Part shown: piece by piece, positions 11,321 through 22,836 of the stretch
How the letters are laid out: every line of letters begins with the position of its first letter
Numbering within the stretch: position 1 is the first letter of the stretch
From: Loxodes magnus
Lineage: Eukaryota; Ciliophora; Karyorelictea; Loxodida; Loxodidae
Direction of reading: 5' to 3'
DNA length: 64,000 nt
NCBI GenBank assembly: GCA_946699065.1
Contig: CAMPDV010000021.1
Span: 1,178,001-1,242,000 of the forward strand
The notes under the pieces: model-generated
What the model was told of the DNA's origin: nothing
What the model saw: only the letters and a program-made list of their open reading frames with translations
Databases searched by the model: none
Program-made: the position numbers and the translations under genes

Positions 11321-14300
11321 TCAAACTAGCTTGATAAAAGATTGCAGACTATTATTTATAAACTAAGAGCTTAATAGATTAGACTATTATTATTCTAAAG
11401 GCTAGTATTAAGAGTTTGCTTCTTCTTATGATTAGAGAGATTATTAAGCTTTGAAAATTAAAAATAAAGCTTTACTAAGTTCTGGTTGCTTGATTTGAAT
11501 TTACTTTCTTAGATTGTATTGTTCTATTATGAAAAAAATGGAGCTTTTTGCAGTAAAGAAATCCTTTATAGCATGTAGTTAGATTATATAAGTAGACTTT
11601 CAAATATAAGTATTGTTTAAATAATCACAACGAGCTGTCATTACTCTTCTTTCTTCTATTATTTTATACAATTTTTTTACAAAATGTTGATCAGTTCTAG
11701 TTCCCTGCTGAGTTTCAACTATTCTCTTGGTAATTTGCAGTTTTACCTAAAATGAAAAATTACTCTTTCCACATCCCTTTGGTCTAATTCATAGTCAATA
11801 CTTTCCATGATTTGAGACATTTCTTAAGGTTACTCTTAAGTTTCCTGTGAAGTCAAAAAATTATAATAATAAAGCTGCTACTTTATATTTTTAAAGCACA
11901 TTCAAGAATTATTTTTAATATATTAAGCTACTTCATTTATCTAGCTAAAGCTTTTTATCTTCTCTTATCTTATCTTCCTCTAATTTTATAGCATTATTCT
12001 AAAAAAATCTAATCCAGGATGCTATTTAAGTGTTACTACTATTTGCTAATAATCATTTGTATTAAAATTCACCTCGAAGTTACTAGGCAAAGGACATACT
12101 AACATCTATTCTGCTATTCAAAGCAAATCTGTTTCTTCTTTTAGCTTGCTAGCAGTCAACCACTGATCATTTTCTTAATCTACTGATAATTGTTCTATAA
12201 GCGAGAGCTACTTTTTCTTAGTAAACTTCTACTTGATTTGAATTCCAAGTTATCTTGCTATAGCATTAATTAAGCTAGGAGTAATTTAGCAATTGATGTG
12301 GGCGAAATAATTAAGTTTTAATTAGTGCATTTAAGCTGATGGATGTCCTATTTTTTCTAAATAATATACAAAGAATTCTCTTCTTTCATTTACTTAAGTA
12401 AATAAAGATTAGCCTTTTTGGCTTTACTTCTTTTAGTTTTCTTATTTTATAGTACTAACATTAACACTTTCATTTTAGAGTTATCTTGCAGCCAAAGGTA
12501 GCGAACTTAAAAAATAAGGCTTTTTTATTGTAGAACCTGCTTGAAATCCTTCTTTTGGCAGAGCTTTTTAGCTTTAAGCTCGAATATGTCTCATTTAGTG
12601 AGTTTTCAAATGTTCTCTTGCCATCTAAATATTTTGCTATGTGATACTATTTTCTTGTACTTGCTTATATCTTTAATAGTGCTAAGCTTTAAGTTTCATA
12701 TTGAGCTAAGTACTTTCAGTTTAAGTATTTAGTCTTTTTCTAATAGTTTCCTTAGACATAGAATATAGTTTCTCATTAAATCCATCACTTCTATTCTTCT
12801 ATTACTAAGTATGGTTAGTCTTTTACTACATTTAACTTTATATTTTTTCAATAAAAGGTTTGCTTCTAGCAAAATCCTCCTCTGTAACTGTACTTTTACT
12901 CAACTTTTGGCTTTTCATATGAGGGGAGAGCTTTATGATAGTATATTCGTTAAATTAATCCTTCTTTTCTTACTCTTTAACATCTATTATAGCTAGTTAA
13001 CTTTCTTAGTCCTTTTATTACGATTTTTGCATCTATAGAAATTTAGGAGCTGCAACTTCCTTAACTGATCTTTATTCTTGTTGGTCTTTTAAAGGTTTAA
13101 CAACAAGTGGCTTAGATTTATAGAGTGATTCAAAATAAGGTAAGGCACTCGTAAGAGATCTATTCAACTAGTTCTTAACAGTTTGCTAGTTTACAATTTA
13201 ATTTTCACTAATTGTTCTCAATTTTTGCATTTAAGTTATATTTTTATCCATCTATTATTCAATACTCGGCAATGTCTAGTCTTGAAGTTTAACTTCTAGT
13301 AGCTAATCTATAGTCTCATTTTCTGAAAAGTCAGATTCAAGGTCGTTTGAGTCAGAATCTTCAAGATGAGCTTTCTTTCTAATTTCAGAAATATTAGTAA
13401 TGTTAAATATAGATTACTTAATCTTATTCTTTGGTTGATAATATTTCATATTTATTTAATATAGCTTATCCAATTAAGCTACACTTAGATCTTCCTAGCC
13501 ATTAATTCGTTTTTTATAAGTAAGCACTACTTTATTTTATATTTGTAAGCTTTTAGTTCTTTTTCTAAATGTTTTTTCAACTATGTTCTTCATATATAGT
13601 AAATATATTTTCTATCTTTCTTTCTTTTTGACTTAATTAGTTAGAATTTAAATGTCATTTTGGGTTTCGTTTTAGTTTTATTGACTTTAGATTTTCTTTT
13701 CCTAAATTTTTTTAAGTATTTTATCTATTTCTTCTTGACTTATATTATTCTATTTTAGAGCTTCTATAATTTCTTGGTTTTATTTATCTTAATCTAACGA
13801 AAGCAAATTTTACATTTTTTGGATTTCTTCAATCAAGTTATCACTTAGAATTTTGCTTTTTTGTTCTTCATTCTCTTATGAAGCTGATTCCTTTGAAAGA
13901 CTTAAAAATTTTTCCATTGCTTTTGAAAAGTTTCCAACTTCTGCCTTTTATTAAAGTTATTCTTTTTTCATCTTTAGGTATTTTTACTTTTATTATTCAG
14001 CCCAGGAATTAAAATCTTTATCGTTAGTTTGAGTTGGCTGTTAAAGTTTGTCAAGTTCTCGTAGCAACTGCTCTTGCTATTCTTAAAAAGTTTGATTTGA
14101 TTTAATTTTAGAAATTAAATCAAATCTGTCATTTCTCTTGATGTTCATCATTCTCTAGTTGATTTAAGTGTATTTGTAAATAGGGTTACTTTTCTTTAAT
14201 TCCTATTCCTTTGCATATTAAGTTATTGGAACATATTGTTTCCTTTTCTTCAACTCTTTCAGCAAAACCGTCTGCTCTTTAAGGATTTTTTTTTGTGATT

Positions 14301-16671
14301 CTGAAAGAGCAGAAGCTTCACTCTCATAAGACTCAAATTCAGAATCGTGATCTTCGGATGATGTTCAGTAATCTAATGCAGCTTCATATTCATTCTATAA
14401 TATAGTTCCTAGCAGTTTAGTCTATTTTACAGCTGATCTCCTTCTTTCTTATCTTGTAATAGATTTTACTTCTTTTTTGTACTTTCTTTTTCGAAGATTT
14501 GGTGGTAACTTATATCTACCTTAGTCTATCTTACTTTCAGCTTTAGGAGCTTTGTAAGATTTCATTTTTAATTTCGCTTTCTTAACGCTTTACTTATCTG
14601 TTGAACTAAAGCTTTAATCAATTTTGCTGTGTGCTTTAGTAATCTCAGCTAATTTTTGCTTCTACAGTTTAAGCATTCTCATAATTTGCATCTTCTTTTA
14701 TTTAGCTGTATCTAATCTTTTTTTATCTACTCCTTTTTCCCATACTCCAATTTTAGCTTTCACAACTCCATAATCTTATAGCTTATTATCAATCTTAGCA
14801 ACTCTCTAAAACTCTGCAGTATAGATATTTTCATCATCAGAGTCATAAATTTTCTCATACATTATTTCCTCATCTGAAACTTAGTCTTCAGTATTGAGAT
14901 CTTATAGCATTTAAGTAAGAGTCATCATATCATATTTCTGCTCTGTATAATTTCTCCCTGTTAACTTTAATGCACACTAAAAAATAAAGCTGAACAGATC
15001 GTCTTAATTTTCAAATTCTAAATTTGCTTAATCCACTAACTCCAAAAACCTATTTGAAAAGTTATAGTCAAGCTCATATAGATTTTTAGCTGTTTGCTAA
15101 GTATATCAAAACATTGTCATATTTAATGCTTCCTCTTAGCATTACTATAATAAAGCCACTTTTAAATAAGCAGGACATTGCTTTAGTCGGCTATCAAATT
15201 CATCAATAGATTTATTTTCAAGGAATTTTTCAGGATCAACTAAGCAGCTTTCAATCTACATGATCTAAAAATCTCTTAACACATTAAGTAAATTTAGGAG
15301 ACTACTTAGAAAAGGAAATTTTCTCCTTGTTTTCTTAGACTTTATATTGCGTCAATAATGCTTGCCATCAATACTGTATCTAAACATTCAAACCTTTCCA
15401 TATATTTTTCCTTTGGTATGGTATTTCTATAAAACTTGCTGAACATAAAAGAAGAGATGAAGCTCTTCTTCTAAATCTACTCCAGCTTAGTTTGCTGTTC
15501 TCATTAAAATAGCTCCTTAATTATTTTTTGTGATTTTTTCCATTAACTCTTTACCATATTAAGATTCATAGCGACTTGCTAGGGGATTATCTTAGAATTT
15601 AGGAGTGCTTATCTCTGAACTTGAGATACTTGAGTAGTCAGTATAAGTTTATTAATGTAAACCTTCTTTATTAGAATTTAATAAAATAACATCTTAGCTA
15701 ACCAAATTACCTACTTCATTATAGTATTCAATATTACAACTGTTAGGCTCATTTCGCAAATCAGGATTATTAAAATGGATTCATCTGTTATACTCCAATA
15801 AGCCAGTAAAATAATCGTATCCAGGAAAATATTTTATTCTTATCTTTGAGTTTTCATGTTGTCATTCTAATTTTTGCTCATTAAATTCTCATTCATCAGG
15901 AAGAGGATGGGCTAAAGCAAGAGAAGCTATTCAAACAAGATAAGGCTCTGCCTTAATTTCAATACAAAAATGATCAGCCATTTGTAATATTTTTGCTGGA
16001 GTTAACCTTCTAAAATTTTTGGCTAATTTAAGTTAATCTGGAAAATATATTGCTGAGTTCCCTAAGTTTTCTTAATAAAACCTGGTAGCTTTCTTCAGTA
16101 ATAACTCTAACGTATCTTAAGGAGTTTGCATTTATATTTAGACTTCTTTTTCCATTAATTGTTTTCAAAGATCTATTTGAATATCTTCATTTACAACTTG
16201 CAATGGATCATCTTTCATCCTTTCGTTTTTCCTTCTTAAGAACAGTGTAGGTCTCTTCTTATACTCTTCTGCTATTTTTTCTATTTCTTTTAAAAACAAA
16301 TATTTAGCTTATCTCTTCCCTATTACAGCTCTTCCTCCCTTCTTAAGTTGTTCTTCTAAGTTTCTAGTAAAAGTATATCTAAACTAATAAGATAAGGGAT
16401 GCTTTTAAGTGTTAATATCCAGAACTTTATTATAATAGACAACTTAACCCCAAGGATTTAGTTCTCTTTCCCATCCTGATGGTAGTGGAGTTTGTAAGGC
16501 ATAGTTTAAGTAATCGATATATTTTTTATCAGTCTTTTATAAATTAACGAAGTCAATTCCTATCTAACTACAAAGATTCCTTGCTTCCTTAAGGGGAAAT
16601 TTTATAACTGATGTTTTATATTTTGTGATAAAGGCTTTTATTGTATAAACTTCAATTCCTAGTTCTTCCAT
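11321..16671 (-). CDS. Giant protein with three CEP164-type WW modules
   Basis: One reading frame from ATG 16671 to UGA 11321-11323 once a 17-nt intron (11747-11763) is removed: 1777 residues. Three copies of the CEP164-style module (helix, then PLPxxW, then a WW-like stretch, then HPxxxxFR/YF) occur. Module 1 is at residues ~40-80 (TPLPSGWERELNPWGQVVYY then KHPLSYQFR); module 2 at ~240-300 (VWIASLALAHPLPDEW then GYDYFTGLL); module 3 at ~1510-1560 (LLWIAEQMLVCPLPSNF then QHPGLDFFR), where WW aromatic positions look degenerate. Many Trp in the modules are UGA. The region between is Lys/Gln/Glu-rich and partly coiled coil. By analogy with CEP164, a basal-body or ciliary scaffold; inference. Confidence 0.75.
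11747..11763 (-). other. 17-nt intron in WW protein gene
   Basis: The intron (GTAATTTTTCATTTTAG on the minus strand) sits between codons at DVER|VKLQ. Without it the frame loses sense and meets a UGA; with it a helical protein sequence continues to the stop. Confidence 0.7.
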
Positions 16672-16700
16672 TTAACTACTTTTCAACTTAATTATATAAA

Positions 16701-17336
16701 ATGCTGAGAAGATAAGGACTAGGTGCTGAAGGGAAATAGTCTGAAGAATTAAGAGTTTTGAAGTAAAAAAGGAAGAGAAACAAAGAGGAAGAGGAAAATA
16801 AGCAAAAAAAGTAAAAAAATAAGAAGAAAGAAATCGCTGCAAACCTTGAAAACGAGGAGGAAGAAAGCAGGAGTAAAGTAATTAAGAAAAAGAAAATTAG
16901 TTTCAACAAGAAAGGCAAATATTAAGTTTAAACTTCTATCTACATCTAATTAATTAATCTAATCTAAAGATGCAACGAACATTTAATTGTATTTAGTTAG
17001 TAGGCTACATTAACAAATAGCACTAAGCACATAAAAGAGACGCATTTTATTTACATATTTTAATTACATTTTTAGTCACCAATAGCACTTAAAATTCTCT
17101 AAAGTGGAGGTTATAAGTATAGCTTTAATATATATTTTTGGACAAAAAATCCTGTAACTATAGAGTCTTAGATTATTAACCTTATTTGTTAAAGTTCGTA
17201 AAATAATAAATAATTACGTATGAATATAATAATTGAGCACATTTAAAGATCTATTAGAAAACTCTAATAATAAATCTACAAATATTTGAGGTTAAATAAT
17301 TAAAATATTACTCCTTTTAAAAAATCTTAAACTTGA
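16701..17336 (+). CDS. Small highly charged ORF, doubtful 3' end
   Basis: ATG 16701, divergent from the WW gene with a 29-bp gap. The first ~75 codons encode a dense Lys/Glu-rich sequence (KRKRNKEEEENKQKKQKNKK, later VIKKKKISFNKKGKY). The frame then stays open to UGA 17334-17336, but the later part lacks protein-like bias, so an intron or earlier end is likely. The charged part resembles small nucleolar or disordered proteins. No family. Confidence 0.35.
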
Positions 17337-17975
17337 AACTTCCTTATTTAAAGTATAGTCAATCGTTTTTGAGAAAAATTAATAAATAGATCAATTAAGT
17401 TAAAAGTACTAAAGTCTTTTCTAGAATAACCATTTAATTTATTTAAATAAAAATTGATTTAGTAAAGCTAGAAATTGCTTATTCTATAGTATAATTTAAT
17501 TACTAAATTAAGTATAATTCTAGTAGATTAAAACTTTAATAAGTCTTAATTAAGAACAATTTTAAAATTAATAGTTTCTCTATTAATAATTCATAGCAAT
17601 TATATTATTTTTCTTTTTGAACTAATTATTTAAAAATTATACAAATACTTAAGTTTACAATTTCACAGTTTACGCTTTGATCAGTACTCTTTGTAAATAG
17701 AATAAATTGAATAATAATGTGATTAGCTATATGTTCTATATAATTACTAGAAAGCTCTAAAAATGTTAATTACATCTTCATTTTAACTATTATTAAAATG
17801 GTATCTAGACACCTTTACTATAAAGGGCTTAACTCTATAATATAAAACTATCTTCCTAGTTAAATATTTTATTATTCTTTATGGCTTAACTTAAACCTAA
17901 GTTAGAAATATATAGATTGTGTTAATGGAAGATTACTAATAAGTTTAGCATAAATTAATGATGTAAATCATAAAA
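17337..17975. other. Intergenic A+T-rich region
   Basis: No gene or motif seen. Confidence 0.4.
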
Positions 17976-19955
17976 TCATTTTTTAGCACTTGATGGGCGC
18001 ATAATCTACATGTTAAAAGTTACTTTTACTTCAGGGATATCTTTATGACTGCTTCTCATCGAAGATTTTTTTCTTGAAGCTGATTAGGGCCTTTATTGCT
18101 TTGGAGTGTTTTCTCCAATAATTTTTGGTAAATCCCCACGCATAAAATCTTCAGGCTCAGATGGAACTCTATGAATATGTTCTTTATCAAAAGATTAACT
18201 TTATCCTACTTACTAGATATTTTATTGTTAGTGAATGCATGGTTATACTTTAATGCCCTATTGGCTTTTATGTAAATAGGCTTGCTCTTACTAATAAAAA
18301 ATGTTTCTATCAAGCCGGTACATTTTGCCGTCTGCACCTCTAATTCTTTCAGATTCTCATCCGTTTTAATTTTCGCCTCTTCCACATGAAAGGCAATGAA
18401 CATGAACATATCCTTTTTTAGTCAATAAAGATTGATTATTAAATCCTGAATGTATTGTTTACATTGCTCCAAGAACTTTCTTTAGCAAATCCTATAGATT
18501 TTCAATATCTTTGTGGTTTTAAGAGAAAGAACGAGTTAATGAATCTAGTTTATACTAAATTTGAGTGAATTCAAGTTTTGTTTCTTCATCGTCTGCCTTT
18601 AACTAAAGCTCCTTCATCAGTTAAGAAATGTTAACATCTTGCAATATTTTGTGCAGCTTTTGCTCGAAGCTTATGATTTTAGCTTCAAGTTTATCCTGCA
18701 AAGGTCCTAAATCTACTTTTTGCACTTAATTTTTATTTTATCCGATATCGTATTACTAAGATATAACAGTATCATGCTTCTCTATTTTTTGTAAATTTTC
18801 CAAAACCCATTCTTTAGATGCTAACTGGGCAATAATCTAAATATAAATCCTTACTTCGTTTTAATATAAAATAGTAGCTTCAAACTTTTTAATTTATTCA
18901 ACCATTAAATCAAAGTCAAAATCTTCTTTATTCTTTGAAGACTATAATTGCTTATCACTGAGCTAGTTCAATTACTATTTAATATCTTATATATCTGATC
19001 TATTTATTTTTATCTACTCCAAAGCGCTTTCAAAACCTTTATCATTTTTAAGTTACTCTAGTAATTCATATAGTTTTGCTATATCATCTTTATATGCCAT
19101 TTTGCCTAAAATTTCTTAAATTTCCAAGTTTCATTTGGTATATTAACTGAGAAAAGCTTATTATTGCTTTTCAATTTCTTCTTTAGTAGCCTTGACACTT
19201 TCGATAGCTTTTTCTAGTTCTTACTGTAGATTGATTTAAGTTAACCCAAGTTATCTTAAAATTTTATTTTCTAGCTTTGTGCAAGCATCTTACACGTATT
19301 ATTCATTAACTCGTACTTTCAAAAGATCTTCACAGTCCTTAATTTTTCAATATGTGTGCATTTCTAAATCTTGCATTTTTTTTTCAGTTTCGCGTATTTT
19401 TTATTCAAAATAGATTTCTAGATTTTGGATTTTATTTTCTAGATATTGCTTTTACTCGGACATTTCATTTCTAATCTTATCCTTAAGCTTTTTATGCTTG
19501 ATCCTGAATTAATTTTTATCAAGTTTCTTTTCAACGTTGCTTTCTATCTTGCCTAGTCTTTCTTCACAAATTGATCTAAATTTGTTCAGATTTTGTAGTT
19601 AGGAGCAGATACTTCCCAATGAGCTAACTTTATACTAATTAGCTTGAGTTAAATTTGGATTTCGAGGTTCATCTGGATGTAAACCCAGTGTGAGGTTGAT
19701 TATTTAGCCTGTTTACATAACAGACTCAACCATACCTTAAATTGGAAGCTTTTCAGTTATCTAATCCTGAATTTTAGAAAGGAGAGTAGCATGTTATGAA
19801 ATAACAACACTCATATTGTTTAAGAAATCTTTAAGGGATTCAAAATTCAGTTCAAAAGACACCAAAGGAACTTCAGGAACCTTCTGTGGCGAGATTCTAG
19901 CTTGCTCGATTTGAACTTATGAGTTATATTCTAAATTTAATCTAGGAATTGCCAT
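17976..19955 (-). CDS. DUF4795/QRICH2-like coiled-coil protein
   Basis: 659 codons, ATG 19955 to UGA 17976-17978. Residues ~120-500 are mostly coiled coil. They are followed by a Cys pair motif (HCLSCGRGE) and a short signature (ADGKMYRLDRNI), then a Pro/Ser-rich tail. A coiled coil ending in CLSC and then (G/A)DGK(I/M)Y is the layout of DUF4795 proteins such as QRICH2 of sperm flagella. Two UGA codons read as Trp (TYWKI, NGWES). It is in a minus-strand row with the next two genes, with a 38-bp gap to the RRF-like gene. Role in axoneme assembly is inferred. Confidence 0.65.
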
Positions 19956-19993
19956 TAATTAAAATAAACCTAATTTAATTTATAAAATTAGTC

Positions 19994-20515
19994 TCAGTAC
20001 TTATGCTCTTCAACTGCTCTATTTATTTCCTCTTCAGCACTCTTGAGAACGGCAGAAAAGCTTTCCTCTAATTTTTACTTATCTTTATTATTAGCTACTT
20101 TAGCTCTAGCTTGCTCAACTTCGTTTTTGACTTCTTGTAGATATCTTGCTTTTAGAGTTAGTATATTTTCCTATGCACCTTATTATGGCTTTACTTTAAC
20201 TGTTAGTACCTCGAAATCTCTAGTAACTTCATGTCCTCCTTCTTTCAGAACATATTCAACTTAAGGGGCGAAAGTTCGGTCGAATACCTAAAGAGTTAGT
20301 TAGCTGTTAGAATCAACATTAACTTTGCTAACATATGATATAGGAGCTTTTTCTCCCCAAGCAAGAACTGTATAATTATCAAGTATTTTTTGATGTAAGT
20401 TTTTACCAGTATAAATCATTGCCAGATCGTTTAAAAATTATGACTATTTTGCTACTACAGACTAAGAAGTCCTTGCAAGAAGAGAAACACTGAAAAAGCG
20501 ATTGATGAACCTCAT
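19994..20515 (-). CDS. Ribosome-recycling-factor-like protein, possibly mitochondrial
   Basis: 173 codons, ATG 20515 to UGA 19994-19996. The N terminus (MRFINRFFSVSLLARTSQS) is rich in Arg, Ser and hydrophobic residues and lacks acids, as mitochondrial presequences do. The body resembles RRF in layout: a beta portion (VSKVNVDSNSQLTLQVFD … FEVLTVKVKP), then two long charged helices (ARYLQEVKNEVEQARAKVAN … KSAEEEINRAVEEHK). RRF releases ribosomes after termination. The match is by eye; the usual RNIR-type motif in the long helix is not clear, so another small mitochondrial protein remains possible. Confidence 0.45.
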
Positions 20516-20607
20516 TTTTATAATTTAAATTTTAAAGATTAAAGAAAAATAAGCTAATACATTAAGATCTCAATTCTTAATCAATCTAACCACTTTCTAA
20601 CTCCTCT

Positions 20608-21002
20608 TCACTTTATCTTATTACCGCTACTTCACTTTTAGGTGTTTTTCCTTTCTTCTTTTAATCTTTTTCTTTTCGCTTCTGCTGCTCAATGGCTTCA
20701 AATCGATTTTATGAAAGAATAAACTTTTCATATAATCCGTTTTTAATGCTAGCTTTGTGATTAAAAGCGATTACCTCTATTTAAGAATCGAAGTTTATCT
20801 TAAACTATTTCTGAGAGGCAGACATGAGTTACCAATGCTCTTAATTCTAGTCAATAGTCTCTTTAATGATATTTTATCACTCAATTTTTTCTTAAGTATT
20901 AGAAGATTTATCAAAAGTGTTTTAAACGATAAAGGGAGAGCTTGCGATGTTAGGAATTTCGTCTCTATTTTTAAGTATAGGCTTAATAAATTTTCCCTCC
21001 AT
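20608..21002 (-). CDS. Small basic protein, unrecognised
   Basis: ATG 21002. The sensible end comes from removing a 20-nt GT-AG stretch at 20611-20630, which brings a UGA (20608-20610) into frame directly after codon 124. Without it no UGA appears before the next gene's coding region. The protein has an N-terminal polar part, one UGA-Trp (KIEWQ), and a Lys-rich end (KRKEKDQKKKGK). Family unknown; exon structure tentative. Confidence 0.45.
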
Positions 21003-21577
21003 TAGACTTTTTATTCTTTGATTACCAGCCAATTTAAATTTCCTTTAATTTAAATCTAAAGAAATTATCCTAAAAGAATTTCCTTTTTAAATCTATACTA
21101 AATTCTAAGCATCTATATCACTGCTTTTACTATAAACTATTCTAACCAATTAAATACCTAGAAACAAGATTATGGTCTTATAAGATTGGTACTGTTAATC
21201 TAGAATAATAAAGAAGATACAAATAAAGGTGGAAGAATAGCAAAAGACAACTAGCGGATATAATAGCTAAAATAGAGGAATATTAAACTTTTATTTTCAG
21301 TCTAAAAAGCTAAATTTATATATTTATATAATTTAAAGGAAAACATTAGCATGTAAGTCACTAAAATTATAATATAAAAACATACTTCAAAGATAGACTG
21401 AAGTTAAGTTATCATCATTAAGGAGGAGCATAAGATGATAGAATTAAAAAGGAGAATTTAAGGAGATGTTATATAAGAAAAGAATGCAATAAACAGAGAT
21501 TTGATGGAATGAAGAGAAAAGACATATTTAGTAAATAAATTTTATTATTTGTTAAAGTTTAAAAAACTATAATAAAA
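21003..21577. other. Intergenic between divergent genes
   Basis: A+T-rich and purine-rich near 21390-21530. No gene supported. Confidence 0.4.
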
Positions 21578-22484
21578 ATGCAAGGAAATGATCCTTCATG
21601 GCCAAATCAATATCCTTATTCAGATTTACCCGAAAATATGTATTAGTAAGGTTGGGATTATTATGGAGGTAACTAACAAGATTTTAACACATAAGAAGAT
21701 TACGACAATCAATACTTTCCTGATTACAACAACATGGGATATCCTCCTTAATATGGATCTTATAATTATCCTCAAATGACACCTTCTACATTTAATTAAT
21801 TCCCTAATATTAATCCAGTTAATTTCAACACTAGCCTTCAATGTGGTCGTTTCTTTGTTATCAAATCATATTCTGAAGATGATATTCACAAGTCTATCAA
21901 GTACAACGTATGAAGCAGCACGAAAGAAGGAAATGGGAAATTAGATTTCGCGTTTAAAGAAACAGCAGGAAGATGGCCTATCTATCTTTTCTTTTCAGTA
22001 AATGCATCAGGACAATTTGTTGGAATCGCAGAAATGAAGTCAGGTGTAGATACATCCAAATCTTTTGGTGAATGGGCACAATAAGGAAAATGAATGGGAT
22101 AATTTGACGTTTAATGGATTTACGTAAAAGATGTGCCTAACAAAGAATTTAGAAATATTATTTTAGAGTAAGTTTTAATACAGAAACAACGAAAACAAAC
22201 CAGTCACTAATTCTAGAGATACTCAAGAAGTTCCTCTTAAGCAAGCTTGTTAAATGCTAGAGATTTTTAGAACTTACAAAAATAGAACAAGCATTCTTGA
22301 TGATTTCGACTTTTATGATAAAAGATAAGTGGAAATGGATACAAACAAACAGTAGTTGGAAGGAAACTTATAAGTTGAAGATAACCTAGTCTAGCAAATA
22401 AAGAAATCGCAGCTCAATCCAAAGTCAACTGAATTCCAGTTTAAAGGAAATTTAAAAAATCCAAATTAGTCAAATCAGAGTTGA
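21578..22484 (+). CDS. YTH-domain m6A RNA reader
   Basis: ATG 21578; removal of a 16-nt intron (22168-22183) gives a continuous YTH domain. An N-terminal ~75-residue Tyr/Asn/Gln/Pro-rich tail precedes the domain ([20 protein letters not shown] … FEIW-type core). Key blocks: KYNVWSST (cage Trp ~111), [28 protein letters not shown] (second cage Trp ~171) and [14 protein letters not shown]. Both cage Trp are UGA codons. After the domain are a helix and a Gln-rich tail. The stop is given as UGA 22482-22484; the next in-frame UGA (22734-22736) would add 84 codons and cannot be excluded. Binds N6-methyladenosine in RNA; cytosolic YTHDF-like layout. Confidence 0.85.
22168..22183 (+). other. 16-nt intron in YTH gene
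   Basis: GTAAGTTTTAATACAG. Splicing joins FRNIILE to [12 protein letters not shown], exactly as in YTH proteins; unspliced, the domain is lost. Among the smallest introns in the window. Confidence 0.85.
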
Positions 22485-22836
22485 AAAATACCATTAAAGG
22501 CTAATAAGCACTTTATTCCATAAGCATTTTATTAAAATATCCAAAATTATATTCCTTATACACAAGCTCTTCTTTTCTCTTCTATACATAGCTCGAACTA
22601 TTACTTTATTTTTCTTATTCTAACATATATCTCTTACATACTTAGGTCTGCATGTCTATCTTTATACTTCTTCTCTAATTTATAGGAATTCTTTATGAAT
22701 GGTAAGAAAGAAAGTATATATGCATACACTTATTGAGGTAATTCTAATTAAAGGGGATTTAAATAGCAATTCCTATAGAGGAGAGAGTCTTAAATCGTAT
22801 CGTAATATAAGTAGTAAAATCCAAGGGTAGTAAAGC

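Noticed and set aside
11321..13593. Separate gene starting at the internal ATG at 13593
   Set aside because: The upstream frame is continuous through this ATG with no UGA, so I treat 16671-11321 as one gene.
16688..16918. Minus-strand hydrophobic ORF rich in Phe/Leu/Ser
   Set aside because: It is the complement of a Lys/Glu-rich plus-strand sequence; hydrophobicity is an artefact.
18206..18409. Minus-strand ORF beginning MFMFIAFHVEEAK
   Set aside because: A different frame inside the DUF4795-like gene; the true frame reads HCLSCGRGE … ADGKMYRL.
21588..21841. Standard-code ORFs on both strands over the YTH gene
   Set aside because: They are shadows: the YTH frame with UAR = Gln and UGA = Trp explains the sequence.
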